DNA of 11,404 nucleotides from Candidatus Bathyarchaeota archaeon. Its GTDB lineage: Archaea; Thermoproteota; Bathyarchaeia; Bathyarchaeales; Bathyarchaeaceae. The position numbers were made by a program, and so were the translations under genes. The notes under the pieces are model-generated. The model was not told where the DNA came from. It ran no database searches and saw nothing but the letters and a program-made list of their open reading frames with translations. Location of the stretch: contig JAGLRI010000028.1 in NCBI GenBank assembly GCA_023136395.1, positions 1-11,404 of the forward strand, read 5' to 3'. This document shows, in pieces, positions 6,573 to 11,404 of the stretch. Numbering within the stretch: position 1 is the stretch's first letter; every line of letters starts with the position of its first letter.

Positions 6573-7712
6573 TTGAAAGCAGCTCGTTTAGTTGTAGAAA
6601 CGCATGCCCATCTAACAACATTATACAAACCTCACGGACCAAAAAGCATGAAACAAGCAGCCAAAGGGATTTGGACTGGGATGAGTGGAGAGATTGAGCC
6701 TTTTGACAACTCGCCTCTCACCATCTACGATATGGAGCGATACGGTGTCGATATGTGCATTACAAAACCGAGTCAAATAGGAATGCTTAACGAAATGGGA
6801 GCCGCGCTTGTAGATAAGTATCCAGACAAGTTCGGTGCATGTTGTAGCGACCAAACACTTAAGCTAAAAGTATGGCGCGGTGAAGCAGAATGGAGTCTCG
6901 AGGCAGCTATCGAAGAAATTGATGCAGCACTAAAAACGGGTAAGTATGTAGGTATTGGTGAATTCCTCCCTAAACCCATAACGTCTAAATCAGTTGAAGT
7001 GGCTGGGGGACAAGTTGCTAGTGGAGACTACACATTCAGGGAACGTTTAGGTCACATCCGCAGATTTTGTGATCTAGCAGCAAAACATGATGTTACTATA
7101 GATTTTCATGAATCGAGTGGAAGACAATGGGGTGGAGGAACCTATGGAGGCTATGGTTTACTATCCAAAATAGCAGCAGAATATCCTGATGTATCAATAA
7201 TCATCTGCCACGGTGGAGGACATACAGAAGCGGGAATAAAAGCTGCATGCAGTGCCGCTGGAAGAGAAAACGTTTATCTAGAGTGTGGTGATTGGCCTGC
7301 TGAGTATTTTGAGATTGCACTGAAGAATCCAAACATTGGTGTAACGCAAGTCATCTGGGGACACGACTATGGCAACGTCCCTCAATACATCACAGCTCAT
7401 CCAGGAGAGGAATATCATCCATCAAGTTATCCGACCCTTCGTATGCGCAAATGGCCACTTGTACCTAGTTATCAAACTGACTTCTGGGGCTGGAGCCTAC
7501 ATCAGATACATAAAATCAGAGACTGGGTGACTCAGGATGAGATCAACCTCATTATGGGTGGAAATGCAGCTAAAATCTTTAAGCTACCTGTGCCTCACCC
7601 ACGAATGTTCCCGGAAGGTAGACCCGACCTCTGGGGTATCCACTGGGAGAAATCAATACCTTTCCTACCCGCAGAACAGATCCAAAATCCAGATAAACCA
7701 TATCGTTGGTAA
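6573..7712 (+). CDS. Metal-dependent amidohydrolase/decarboxylase (amidohydrolase-2 superfamily, PF04909-like)
   Basis: A 379-residue protein with the TIM-barrel metal-site layout of the ACMSD/gamma-resorcylate decarboxylase group. The strand-1 pair is ETHAH (His11, His13). GIGE (Glu130), DFHES (His179), ICHGGGH (His213) and WGHDYG (Asp265) are at the expected strand ends. The closing IMGGNAAKIFKL (327-338) is characteristic of the superfamily. The loops are long and rich in Trp/Gly (for example WGGGTYGGYG near 186). A TTG start at 6573 is chosen because GGTGA lies 7 nt upstream and the metal-binding strand begins at residue 5, leaving no room for a later start. Substrate and whether it hydrolyses or decarboxylates cannot be told. 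It appears to be a single-gene unit. Confidence 0.88.
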   Translation: MKAARLVVETHAHLTTLYKPHGPKSMKQAAKGIWTGMSGEIEPFDNSPLTIYDMERYGVDMCITKPSQIGMLNEMGAALVDKYPDKFGACCSDQTLKLKVWRGEAEWSLEAAIEEIDAALKTGKYVGIGEFLPKPITSKSVEVAGGQVASGDYTFRERLGHIRRFCDLAAKHDVTIDFHESSGRQWGGGTYGGYGLLSKIAAEYPDVSIIICHGGGHTEAGIKAACSAAGRENVYLECGDWPAEYFEIALKNPNIGVTQVIWGHDYGNVPQYITAHPGEEYHPSSYPTLRMRKWPLVPSYQTDFWGWSLHQIHKIRDWVTQDEINLIMGGNAAKIFKLPVPHPRMFPEGRPDLWGIHWEKSIPFLPAEQIQNPDKPYRW

Positions 7713-7730
7713 AACCCAAATAACCTCCCC

Positions 7731-7738
7731 TTTTTTTT
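7731..7738 (+). terminator. Oligo-T terminator after the amidohydrolase gene
   Basis: Eight consecutive T's, 18 bp after the stop and preceded by a CCCC block, form a strong archaeal-type intrinsic terminator. A second T6 run at 7834-7839 is a possible backup before the convergent NAC gene. Confidence 0.65.
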
Positions 7739-7856
7739 GGTTTATAAATCAAGAAACTTGAGATTAAATCAAATTCTATTGAATACAAACATCAGCACGG
7801 AAGATAAACCTTGGTAATAATGTAGAAGAGACTGTTTTTTAGTTATCGCTCACTTT

Positions 7857-8201
7857 CTAAGTTTGGAGAAGAAGAATTGCCTTCGCGAGATCACCTTCCG
7901 TTTCTTCAAGGACTCTTTTCGCCTCTTCTACACTTTTTCCCGTTTGATCTGCTACAAGTCTAATGTCTTCTTCAGGAATCTTTATTGTCTTTTCAGTCGC
8001 TTTTTCGATGACTCTTTCCCCAGTCACTTGAAAAATTTTTTGTCCACCCATGTCAAGTACTGCAACTTCAGGATTTTCTACGATTATTTCCTTAGTACTC
8101 GTTCGGAAGATAACTTCTTGGACGTCTTGGATTTGATTCATGTTGACGCCCATTCGTTTCATTAACCTCCGTGTATCCCTTGGGTTTATCTTTCTCCTCA
8201 A
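7857..8201 (-). CDS. Nascent polypeptide-associated complex protein (archaeal NAC)
   Basis: A 114-residue homologue of alpha-NAC. Archaeal NAC homodimerises, binds ribosomes and contacts emerging chains. The N-terminal INPRDTRRLMKRMGVN (5-20) is the basic ribosome-facing start. The NAC beta-barrel runs to about residue 72 (VIFRTSTKEIIVENPEV, GGQKIFQVTG). A C-terminal UBA domain spans 76-114 (EEDIRLVADQTGKSVEEAKR, then ETEGDLAKAILLL). Length matches the family. The start is TTG 8201, supported by GGGGAG on the minus strand 7 nt upstream (8208-8213). It is divergent from aMBF1-hflX across an intergenic region of about 120 bp. Confidence 0.97.
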   Translation of the reverse strand: MRRKINPRDTRRLMKRMGVNMNQIQDVQEVIFRTSTKEIIVENPEVAVLDMGGQKIFQVTGERVIEKATEKTIKIPEEDIRLVADQTGKSVEEAKRVLEETEGDLAKAILLLQT

Positions 8202-8262
8202 TTAAAACTCCCCATTCATAATAACTCGATGTACCTTCTTATCTTTTTTCCACACGGTTTTG

Positions 8263-8274
8263 TCATTATAAATT
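8263..8274 (-). promoter_or_regulatory. Putative TATA box of the NAC gene
   Basis: On the minus strand the element reads AATTTATAATGA. It predicts a start near 8243, giving a leader of about 40 nt with the GGGGAG ribosome site. Confidence 0.4.
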
Positions 8275-8300
8275 AGCAAATATTAAAATGATGCCTAGCA

Positions 8301-8310
8301 ACTATAAACT
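8301..8310 (+). promoter_or_regulatory. Putative TATA box of aMBF1-hflX, implying a leaderless mRNA
   Basis: ACTATAAACT is centred near 8305. A start about 25 bp downstream falls at or next to GTG 8329, which is also where family members begin. Confidence 0.4.
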
Positions 8311-8328
8311 ATTTGGGTTGTGACTTTC

Positions 8329-8853
8329 GTGCAGTGCGAAGTCTGTGGTCGTTATATTTCAGGAAAATCTTATAGGGTTATAATCGAAAGAGCTAAAATG
8401 ATAGTTTGCGGAGGCTGTTCTAGGCTGGGTTCAGATTATTGGGAGGTACCCCCATCTATAAAACGAATTGTTAAAAAAGATGTCAGGTCTCCCCAAAAGA
8501 TTCCTATCAAAAAACGACAATCAGCGACGACTCAAACCTTAGAACTTGTGGAGGATTTTAACCTCTGCATAAGACAAGCAAGAAAAAAATTGGAACTAAG
8601 TCATGAGGATTTAGGGAGAAAGATCGGGGAAAAGATTTCAGTTCTTCGGAAAATTGAAAGTGGGAAAATGATTCCAGATAATAAACTTGTTAACAAACTT
8701 GAGCATGCACTTAAAACAAAACTACTCGTTCCCTTTATAGAACCCAAACTTCCTCAAGTTAATTTATCTCCACCTCGTGAAGCCACCTTAGGAGAGATCG
8801 TTCTTCTAAAAGGAAAGAAAGGGGAGGTAAATAAGGAACGCGAACCATCATAG
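8329..8853 (+). CDS. Archaeal multiprotein bridging factor 1 homologue (aMBF1)
   Basis: A 174-residue protein of the archaeal MBF1 type. It has an N-terminal zinc ribbon (C3-x2-C6 and C27-x2-C30, within QCEVCGRYISGKSYRVI), a basic linker, a Cro/C1-type helix-turn-helix at about 75-135 (LCIRQARKKLELSHEDLG, then LRKIESGKMIP), and the tail segment TLGEIVLLKGKK. Eukaryotic MBF1 bridges TBP and activators; the archaeal protein is reported to associate with the small ribosomal subunit, so a translation role is likely. The frame is open from GTG 8320, but homologues begin at M-Q-C-E-x-C-G, and GTG 8329 fits the promoter spacing. The end overlaps the beginning of hflX by about 16 bp, suggesting coupled translation. 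Confidence 0.93.
   Translation: MQCEVCGRYISGKSYRVIIERAKMIVCGGCSRLGSDYWEVPPSIKRIVKKDVRSPQKIPIKKRQSATTQTLELVEDFNLCIRQARKKLELSHEDLGRKIGEKISVLRKIESGKMIPDNKLVNKLEHALKTKLLVPFIEPKLPQVNLSPPREATLGEIVLLKGKKGEVNKEREPS
8823..8828 (+). promoter_or_regulatory. Shine-Dalgarno site for hflX inside the aMBF1 gene
   Basis: GGAGGT within GGGGAGGTAA is a strong ribosome site. The codon 9 nt downstream in the HflX frame is ACG at 8838; no ATG, GTG or TTG in that frame is near. Confidence 0.65.
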
Positions 8854-10094
8854 CTCAACGCCGTCTACGCAACGAACCAAATCATTTAGAGGAATTAAAG
8901 AGCTTAGCTGAGGCGGCAGGATACACCATTGTACATTCGTTAGAACAAACGCGAGAACACGATCCTAAATATCAAATTGGAAAGGGGAAAGCAGAGGAGC
9001 TCGTAAGAATTGTAGAAGATCTTGATGCAGAAAAAATAATTTTTGATAACAAAATGAAAACTATTCAACTCTACAATCTAGCCAAGCTAACAGGTATTGA
9101 GGTTATAGATCGCTTTCAGCTTATCCTGGAGATCTTTGCCCAAAGGGCTTCCACTTCCGAGGCAAAACTTCAGATTCAATTAGCCCAGTTGCAACACGAG
9201 CTGCCTCACGCAAAGGAAAAAGTTAGGCTGAAGAAGCTGAGTGAACAACAAGGCTTCCTCGGAGGAGGAAGATACGAAGTAGATAACGCCTATAACGCTA
9301 TTCGCAGGCAAATCTCACATATACGCAATAAGTTGAAAGGCATACAGAAGGAACGGCGTTTGCATCGTGCACGTAGGCGAGACCTAGGTTTTCCTTTAAT
9401 TTCTCTTGCTGGATACACCAACGCTGGTAAGAGCACGTTATTCAACACATGCACTGAAGAGACTGTACCCGTGGACTATGGTTTATTTACCACCCTCTCG
9501 ACAACAACTCGCGCTATAGATCTTCTTGGAAAAAAGATGTTGTTGACTGATACTGTTGGTTTCATCGATCGTTTACCCATCACCCTCATAGAAGCGTTTC
9601 ATTCTACTCTTGAAGAAACTATTTTTTCAGATTTGCTTCTTCTCATCATTGACATAAGCGAGTCCTACAAAGAAATTGAAAGGAAACTCTCTTGTTGTCT
9701 AGACACAATCCAAAAAATAGGAGCAGCAGAAATTCCTATAGTGACAGCACTCAACAAGATTGATTCACTTTCAAATGCGGAGATACAACAAAAAGTCGAG
9801 TTCCTTAAAGACACCACACCTAATCCGGTGCCCATTTCTGCACTTTACAAGACCAATATTGATCTACTTACACAAAAAATGACAGAATATATCAAGAACT
9901 ACGTTCAAGTATCCATCACCATTCCTGTAACCGATGAATCGATGTCATTTCTATCCTGGCTTCACAACCGCGCCAATGTACAGAATGTTGAATACAAAGG
10001 TGATATGATTGAAATTATTTTTGAATCTGTCCCTTGGTTTGCAGATAAAGTTAAAGGGCGTACTGAACTGCTCAATGGAAACTTTAACTCATAA
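8838..10094 (+). CDS. hflX: GTPase HflX, apparently with a non-canonical start codon
   Basis: HflX is a ribosome-associated GTPase involved in rescuing or splitting stalled ribosomes. From ACG 8838 it has 418 residues. The HflX domain begins TIIAQRRLRNEPNHLEELKS and continues through YQIGKGKAEEL and IIFDNKMKTIQLYNLAKLTG to the glycine-rich GFLGGGRYEVD. A charged helical region follows. The GTPase domain then has G1 GYTNAGKST (192-200), the switch-I-side threonines LFTTLSTTTR, G3 DTVGF (238-242) and G4 NKID (306-309). A short C-terminal domain ends the protein. The frame has a TAA at 8832 and no ATG, GTG or TTG until 9054. Starting at ATG 9054 would delete about 70 conserved residues. ACG 8838 lies 9 nt after GGAGGT; ATC 8847 and ATA 8850 are weaker alternatives. 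A base error or mutation of an original ATG is possible. Confidence 0.85.
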   Translation, partial: TRTIIAQRRLRNEPNHLEELKSLAEAAGYTIVHSLEQTREHDPKYQIGKGKAEELVRIVEDLDAEKIIFDNKMKTIQLYNLAKLTGIEVIDRFQLILEIFAQRASTSEAKLQIQLAQLQHELPHAKEKVRLKKLSEQQGFLGGGRYEVDNAYNAIRRQISHIRNKLKGIQKERRLHRARRRDLGFPLISLAGYTNAGKSTLFNTCTEETVPVDYGLFTTLSTTTRAIDLLGKKMLLTDTVGFIDRLPITLIEAFHSTLEETIFSDLLLLIIDISESYKEIERKLSCCLDTIQKIGAAEIPIVTALNKIDSLSNAEIQQKVEFLKDTTPNPVPISALYKTNIDLLTQKMTEYIKNYVQVSITIPVTDESMSFLSWLHNRANVQNVEYKGDMIEIIFESVPWFADKVKGRTELLNGNFNS

Positions 10095-10148
10095 ATTCAT
10101 TTTTTAATGCAATCATTATAAAAAAACAAAATTACAAATAAATGAATT
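10094..10148. repeat. 9-bp inverted repeat around the HDAC-like gene promoter
   Basis: AATTCATTT (10094-10102) and AAATGAATT (10140-10148) are perfect inverted copies, 37 nt apart. They flank the only TATA-like element in the gap (about 10112-10123). The right arm lies near the predicted transcription start. The region is AT-rich, so chance is a real alternative. Confidence 0.35.
10112..10123 (+). promoter_or_regulatory. Putative TATA box of the HDAC-like gene
   Basis: ATCATTATAAAA is centred near 10118. It predicts a start near 10143 and a leader of about 34 nt holding GGAGAAGGAG (10163-10172) before ATG 10177. A T6 tract (10100-10105) just upstream may end hflX transcription. Confidence 0.45.
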
Positions 10149-10176
10149 ACATCGAATCTCGTGGAGAAGGAGAAAT

Positions 10177-11259
10177 ATGGCTGGTATTACTGCTTTTGTC
10201 TATCATCAGGATTATCTAAAATACTACTTTGGACCAACTCACCCGTTTAAGCCTGTAAGAGAAAAATACACTTTAGATCTTCTCAAGGAGCTAAGGGTAT
10301 TCAATGAAAAAGCAAAGTATTATGAACCTGAACCAGCCAACGAAGAAGATCTTATGTTAGTTCACACAAAGAAATATGTTGACTTTGTCAAGAAAATGAG
10401 TGATGTGGGATCTGGGTACCTCGATTACGGTGATACCCCAGCTACCAAAAATATCTACGAAGGTAGCTGTTCTGTGGTCGGAGGTTCTTTGTGTGCTGCA
10501 GATCTTATAATGACTGGGAAAGTTTCTCATGCTTTTAATCCTGGTGGTGGATTACATCATGCAACAGAAAATAATGCTGCAGGATTCTGTGTCTTTAACG
10601 ATGTAGCTATTGTAGCGCGATATTTACAGAGAAATTATGGTTTAAAGAAAATAGCCATCGTTGATATTGATGGGCATCATGGGGATGGTACACAAAAAAT
10701 ATTCTATCGTGACCCAATCTTGAAGATTTCCCTTCACCGGTATGATGGCCATTTCTATCCTGGTACTGGTAGTACAGAGGAAATCGGTGAAGAAGATGGC
10801 GAGGGATATTCTATAAACATTCCATTACCCGCAAGGACACATGATGAAGCATATCTATTCGCGTTCAACGAAATAGTTATACCTTCAATTAGACGGTACA
10901 AGCCCGAACTAATTCTTAACCAATTCGGGGTTGATAGTCATTATCAAGATCCACTGGTTGGACTATCGTTAACAACAAAAACATATGAAGAAATTAGCTC
11001 CACACTACACAATTTGGCTCATGAAATTTCAAATGGCAAATTCTTGATACTTGGCGGGGGAGGCTACAACCCGGTTAATGTTTCGAGGTGTTGGGCTGTG
11101 ATGTTTCTCAATGTTTCAGGAGCTATACCACAATCTTCTCCAAAATACAAAAAACTTTTAGATGATGTAAAACTTCCAAAAGAAAGTAAAATCCTAGAAA
11201 AAGTAATGGAAACGGTTGATCTTATAAGAAAAACTAATATAAACGCACGTAAAAAATAA
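10177..11259 (+). CDS. Histone deacetylase-like amidohydrolase (AcuC/HDAC superfamily)
   Basis: A 360-residue zinc-dependent deacetylase of the arginase/deacetylase fold. The catalytic residues are all present: the His pair in GGGLHHAT (His127, His128), zinc ligands Asp165 and His167 in VDIDGHHGDGT, the third ligand Asp253 in FGVDSHYQDPL, and the transition-state tyrosine Tyr297 in GGGGYNPVN. Length and motif order match AcuC and class I/II HDAC relatives. Possible substrates are acetyl-lysine in chromatin or metabolic proteins, acetylpolyamines or acetyl-CoA synthetase; the sequence does not decide. ATG 10177 has a strong GGAGAAGGAG site. The gene ends 5 bp before the 5' end of tRNA-Ala, whose promoter must lie inside its last codons. 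Confidence 0.93.
   Translation: MAGITAFVYHQDYLKYYFGPTHPFKPVREKYTLDLLKELRVFNEKAKYYEPEPANEEDLMLVHTKKYVDFVKKMSDVGSGYLDYGDTPATKNIYEGSCSVVGGSLCAADLIMTGKVSHAFNPGGGLHHATENNAAGFCVFNDVAIVARYLQRNYGLKKIAIVDIDGHHGDGTQKIFYRDPILKISLHRYDGHFYPGTGSTEEIGEEDGEGYSINIPLPARTHDEAYLFAFNEIVIPSIRRYKPELILNQFGVDSHYQDPLVGLSLTTKTYEEISSTLHNLAHEISNGKFLILGGGGYNPVNVSRCWAVMFLNVSGAIPQSSPKYKKLLDDVKLPKESKILEKVMETVDLIRKTNINARKK
11235..11243 (+). promoter_or_regulatory. Putative TATA box of tRNA-Ala inside the HDAC-like gene
   Basis: TAATATAAA is centred about 26 bp before 11265. This is the distance expected if transcription begins at or just before the tRNA 5' end, and it favours 11265 over later GG dinucleotides as the first exon. 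Confidence 0.45.
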
Positions 11260-11266
11260 ACAACGG

Positions 11267-11304
11267 ATCGGATCTAATGGCAGTGGACAACTATGTTGGC
11301 TGAA
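11267..11304 (+). other. Putative tRNA-Ala intron 1 (38 nt, acceptor stem, between nt 2 and 3)
   Basis: Removal joins GG to GCCGG. The borders fit the core of an archaeal bulge-helix-bulge: bulge GG^A (11265-11267), 4-bp helix TCGG (11268-11271) with CCGG (11306-11309) including one U-G pair, and bulge AA^G (11303-11305). A stem-loop inside the intron (CAG/CTG and CAAC/GTTG, 11281-11302) abuts the second bulge. No outer exon helix with the 5' leader is visible, so the motif is relaxed. The reading that GGATCGG is simply the acceptor strand would lose G3-U70. Confidence 0.55.
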
Positions 11305-11324
11305 GCCGGTAGATCAGCTTGGAA

Positions 11325-11349
11325 TTGATCGATGCATCATCAACAAAAC
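11325..11349 (+). other. Putative tRNA-Ala intron 2 (25 nt, D arm, between nt 21 and 22)
   Basis: Removal gives the D arm GATC-AGCTTGGAA-GATC with a normal 9-nt loop. The borders fit a bulge-helix-bulge core: bulge AA^T (11323-11325), helix TGAT (11326-11329) with ATCG (11351-11354, one U-G), and bulge AC^G (11348-11350). A GATCG direct repeat (11327-11331 and 11350-11354) allows an alternative 23-nt excision, but that leaves a longer loop with T at position 21. Confidence 0.6.
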
Positions 11350-11404
11350 GATCGTCGCGTTGGCATCGCGGAGGCCGCGGGTTCAAATCCCGTCCGGTCC
11401 ACCA

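Larger units (their letters stand above)
11265..11404 (+). tRNA. tRNA-Ala (anticodon GGC) interrupted by two non-canonical introns
   Basis: From the 3' end the parts are clear. CCA is encoded at 11402-11404, A73 is at 11401 and the acceptor 3' strand CCGGTCC is at 11394-11400. The T arm is GCGGG-TTCAAAT-CCCGT and the variable loop AGGCC. The anticodon stem is TCGCG/CGCGG (one U-G) with loop TTGGCAT, giving anticodon GGC. Upstream, GATCG (11350-11354) is the 3' D strand plus base 26. GCCGGTAGATCAGCTTGGAA (11305-11324) supplies nucleotides 3-21. The first two G's are at 11265-11266. Joining 11265-11266, 11305-11324 and 11350-11404 gives a 77-nt cloverleaf with acceptor GGGCCGG/CCGGTCC, which restores the G3-U70 pair that defines tRNA-Ala. 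The anticodon loop itself has no intron. Exon positions are inferred by fold. Confidence 0.8.

Noticed and set aside
7537..7788. Short ORFs on both strands at the end of the amidohydrolase gene
   Set aside because: They overlap the conserved closing motif of the amidohydrolase and its terminator; no support as genes.
7863..8165. 100-codon plus-strand ORF
   Set aside because: Exact antisense of the NAC gene; Phe/Arg-rich shadow composition.
11265..11271. GGATCGG read as the complete 5' acceptor strand of tRNA-Ala
   Set aside because: It can pair with CCGGTCC but gives A3-U70 instead of the G3-U70 required in tRNA-Ala, and it leaves a second near-complete acceptor half (GCCGG followed by T8 A9) immediately before the D arm unexplained.
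11327..11366. Anticodon stem GATGC/GCATC with a CAT anticodon (tRNA-Met reading)
   Set aside because: It would need a 9-nt variable loop without a stem and C at position 37. The TCGCG/CGCGG stem gives a normal 5-nt variable loop and agrees with G3-U70.
1..11404. CRISPR arrays, insertion sequences or long direct repeats
   Set aside because: No regularly spaced repeats, transposase-like frames or terminal inverted repeats were seen. The tRNA-Ala 3' end coincides with the window edge, so an attachment site beyond it cannot be judged.

Overview
The window reads as a piece of archaeal chromosome, probably from the TACK side and most like a bathyarchaeal genome. That placement is inference from gene content and was not tested phylogenetically. 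The archaeal signs are a homomeric NAC with a UBA tail, an aMBF1 (zinc ribbon plus Cro/C1 helix-turn-helix), zinc-binding PyrI, TATA-box promoters with either GGAGG-type ribosome sites or apparently leaderless starts, many TTG/GTG starts, a tRNA-Pro without encoded CCA, and a tRNA-Ala that only folds if two non-canonical introns are removed.

Layout. 1-875: C-terminal part of a COG2509-like FAD-dependent dehydrogenase. 968-1186: a 72-residue winged-helix-like protein. 1373-1447 (minus): tRNA-Pro(CGG). 1515-2141 (minus): a GNAT acetyltransferase, preceded on the same strand by a degenerate low-molecular-weight phosphatase-like ORF (2149-2496). 2513-4831: a 772-residue protein with an ArsR-like winged helix, an ATP cone and an NrdD-like reductase body. 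4880-5809 (minus) and 5877-6341 (plus): pyrB and pyrI, the two subunits of aspartate carbamoyltransferase, arranged divergently. 6573-7712: a metal-dependent amidohydrolase/decarboxylase. 7857-8201 (minus): NAC. 8329-8853 and 8838-10094: aMBF1 overlapping hflX. 10177-11259: a class I/II histone-deacetylase-like enzyme. 11265-11404: tRNA-Ala(GGC), reaching the last base of the window.

How the genes fit together. PyrB and PyrI form the committed step of pyrimidine synthesis from a 67-bp divergent promoter region. NAC, aMBF1 and HflX are all ribosome- or translation-associated and radiate from one divergent region. The remaining genes are single transcription units.

Three points merit attention. 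First, the NrdD-like protein has lost the glycyl-radical glycine (Ala745) and every catalytic cysteine while keeping the zinc site, the ATP cone and an added DNA-binding domain, so it looks like a nucleotide-sensing regulator built from a dead reductase. Second, tRNA-Ala appears interrupted between nucleotides 2 and 3 and between 21 and 22, and both junctions can form a bulge-helix-bulge-like core. Third, the conserved N-terminus of HflX is open in frame but has no ATG, GTG or TTG; the best-placed start is an ACG behind a strong ribosome site.
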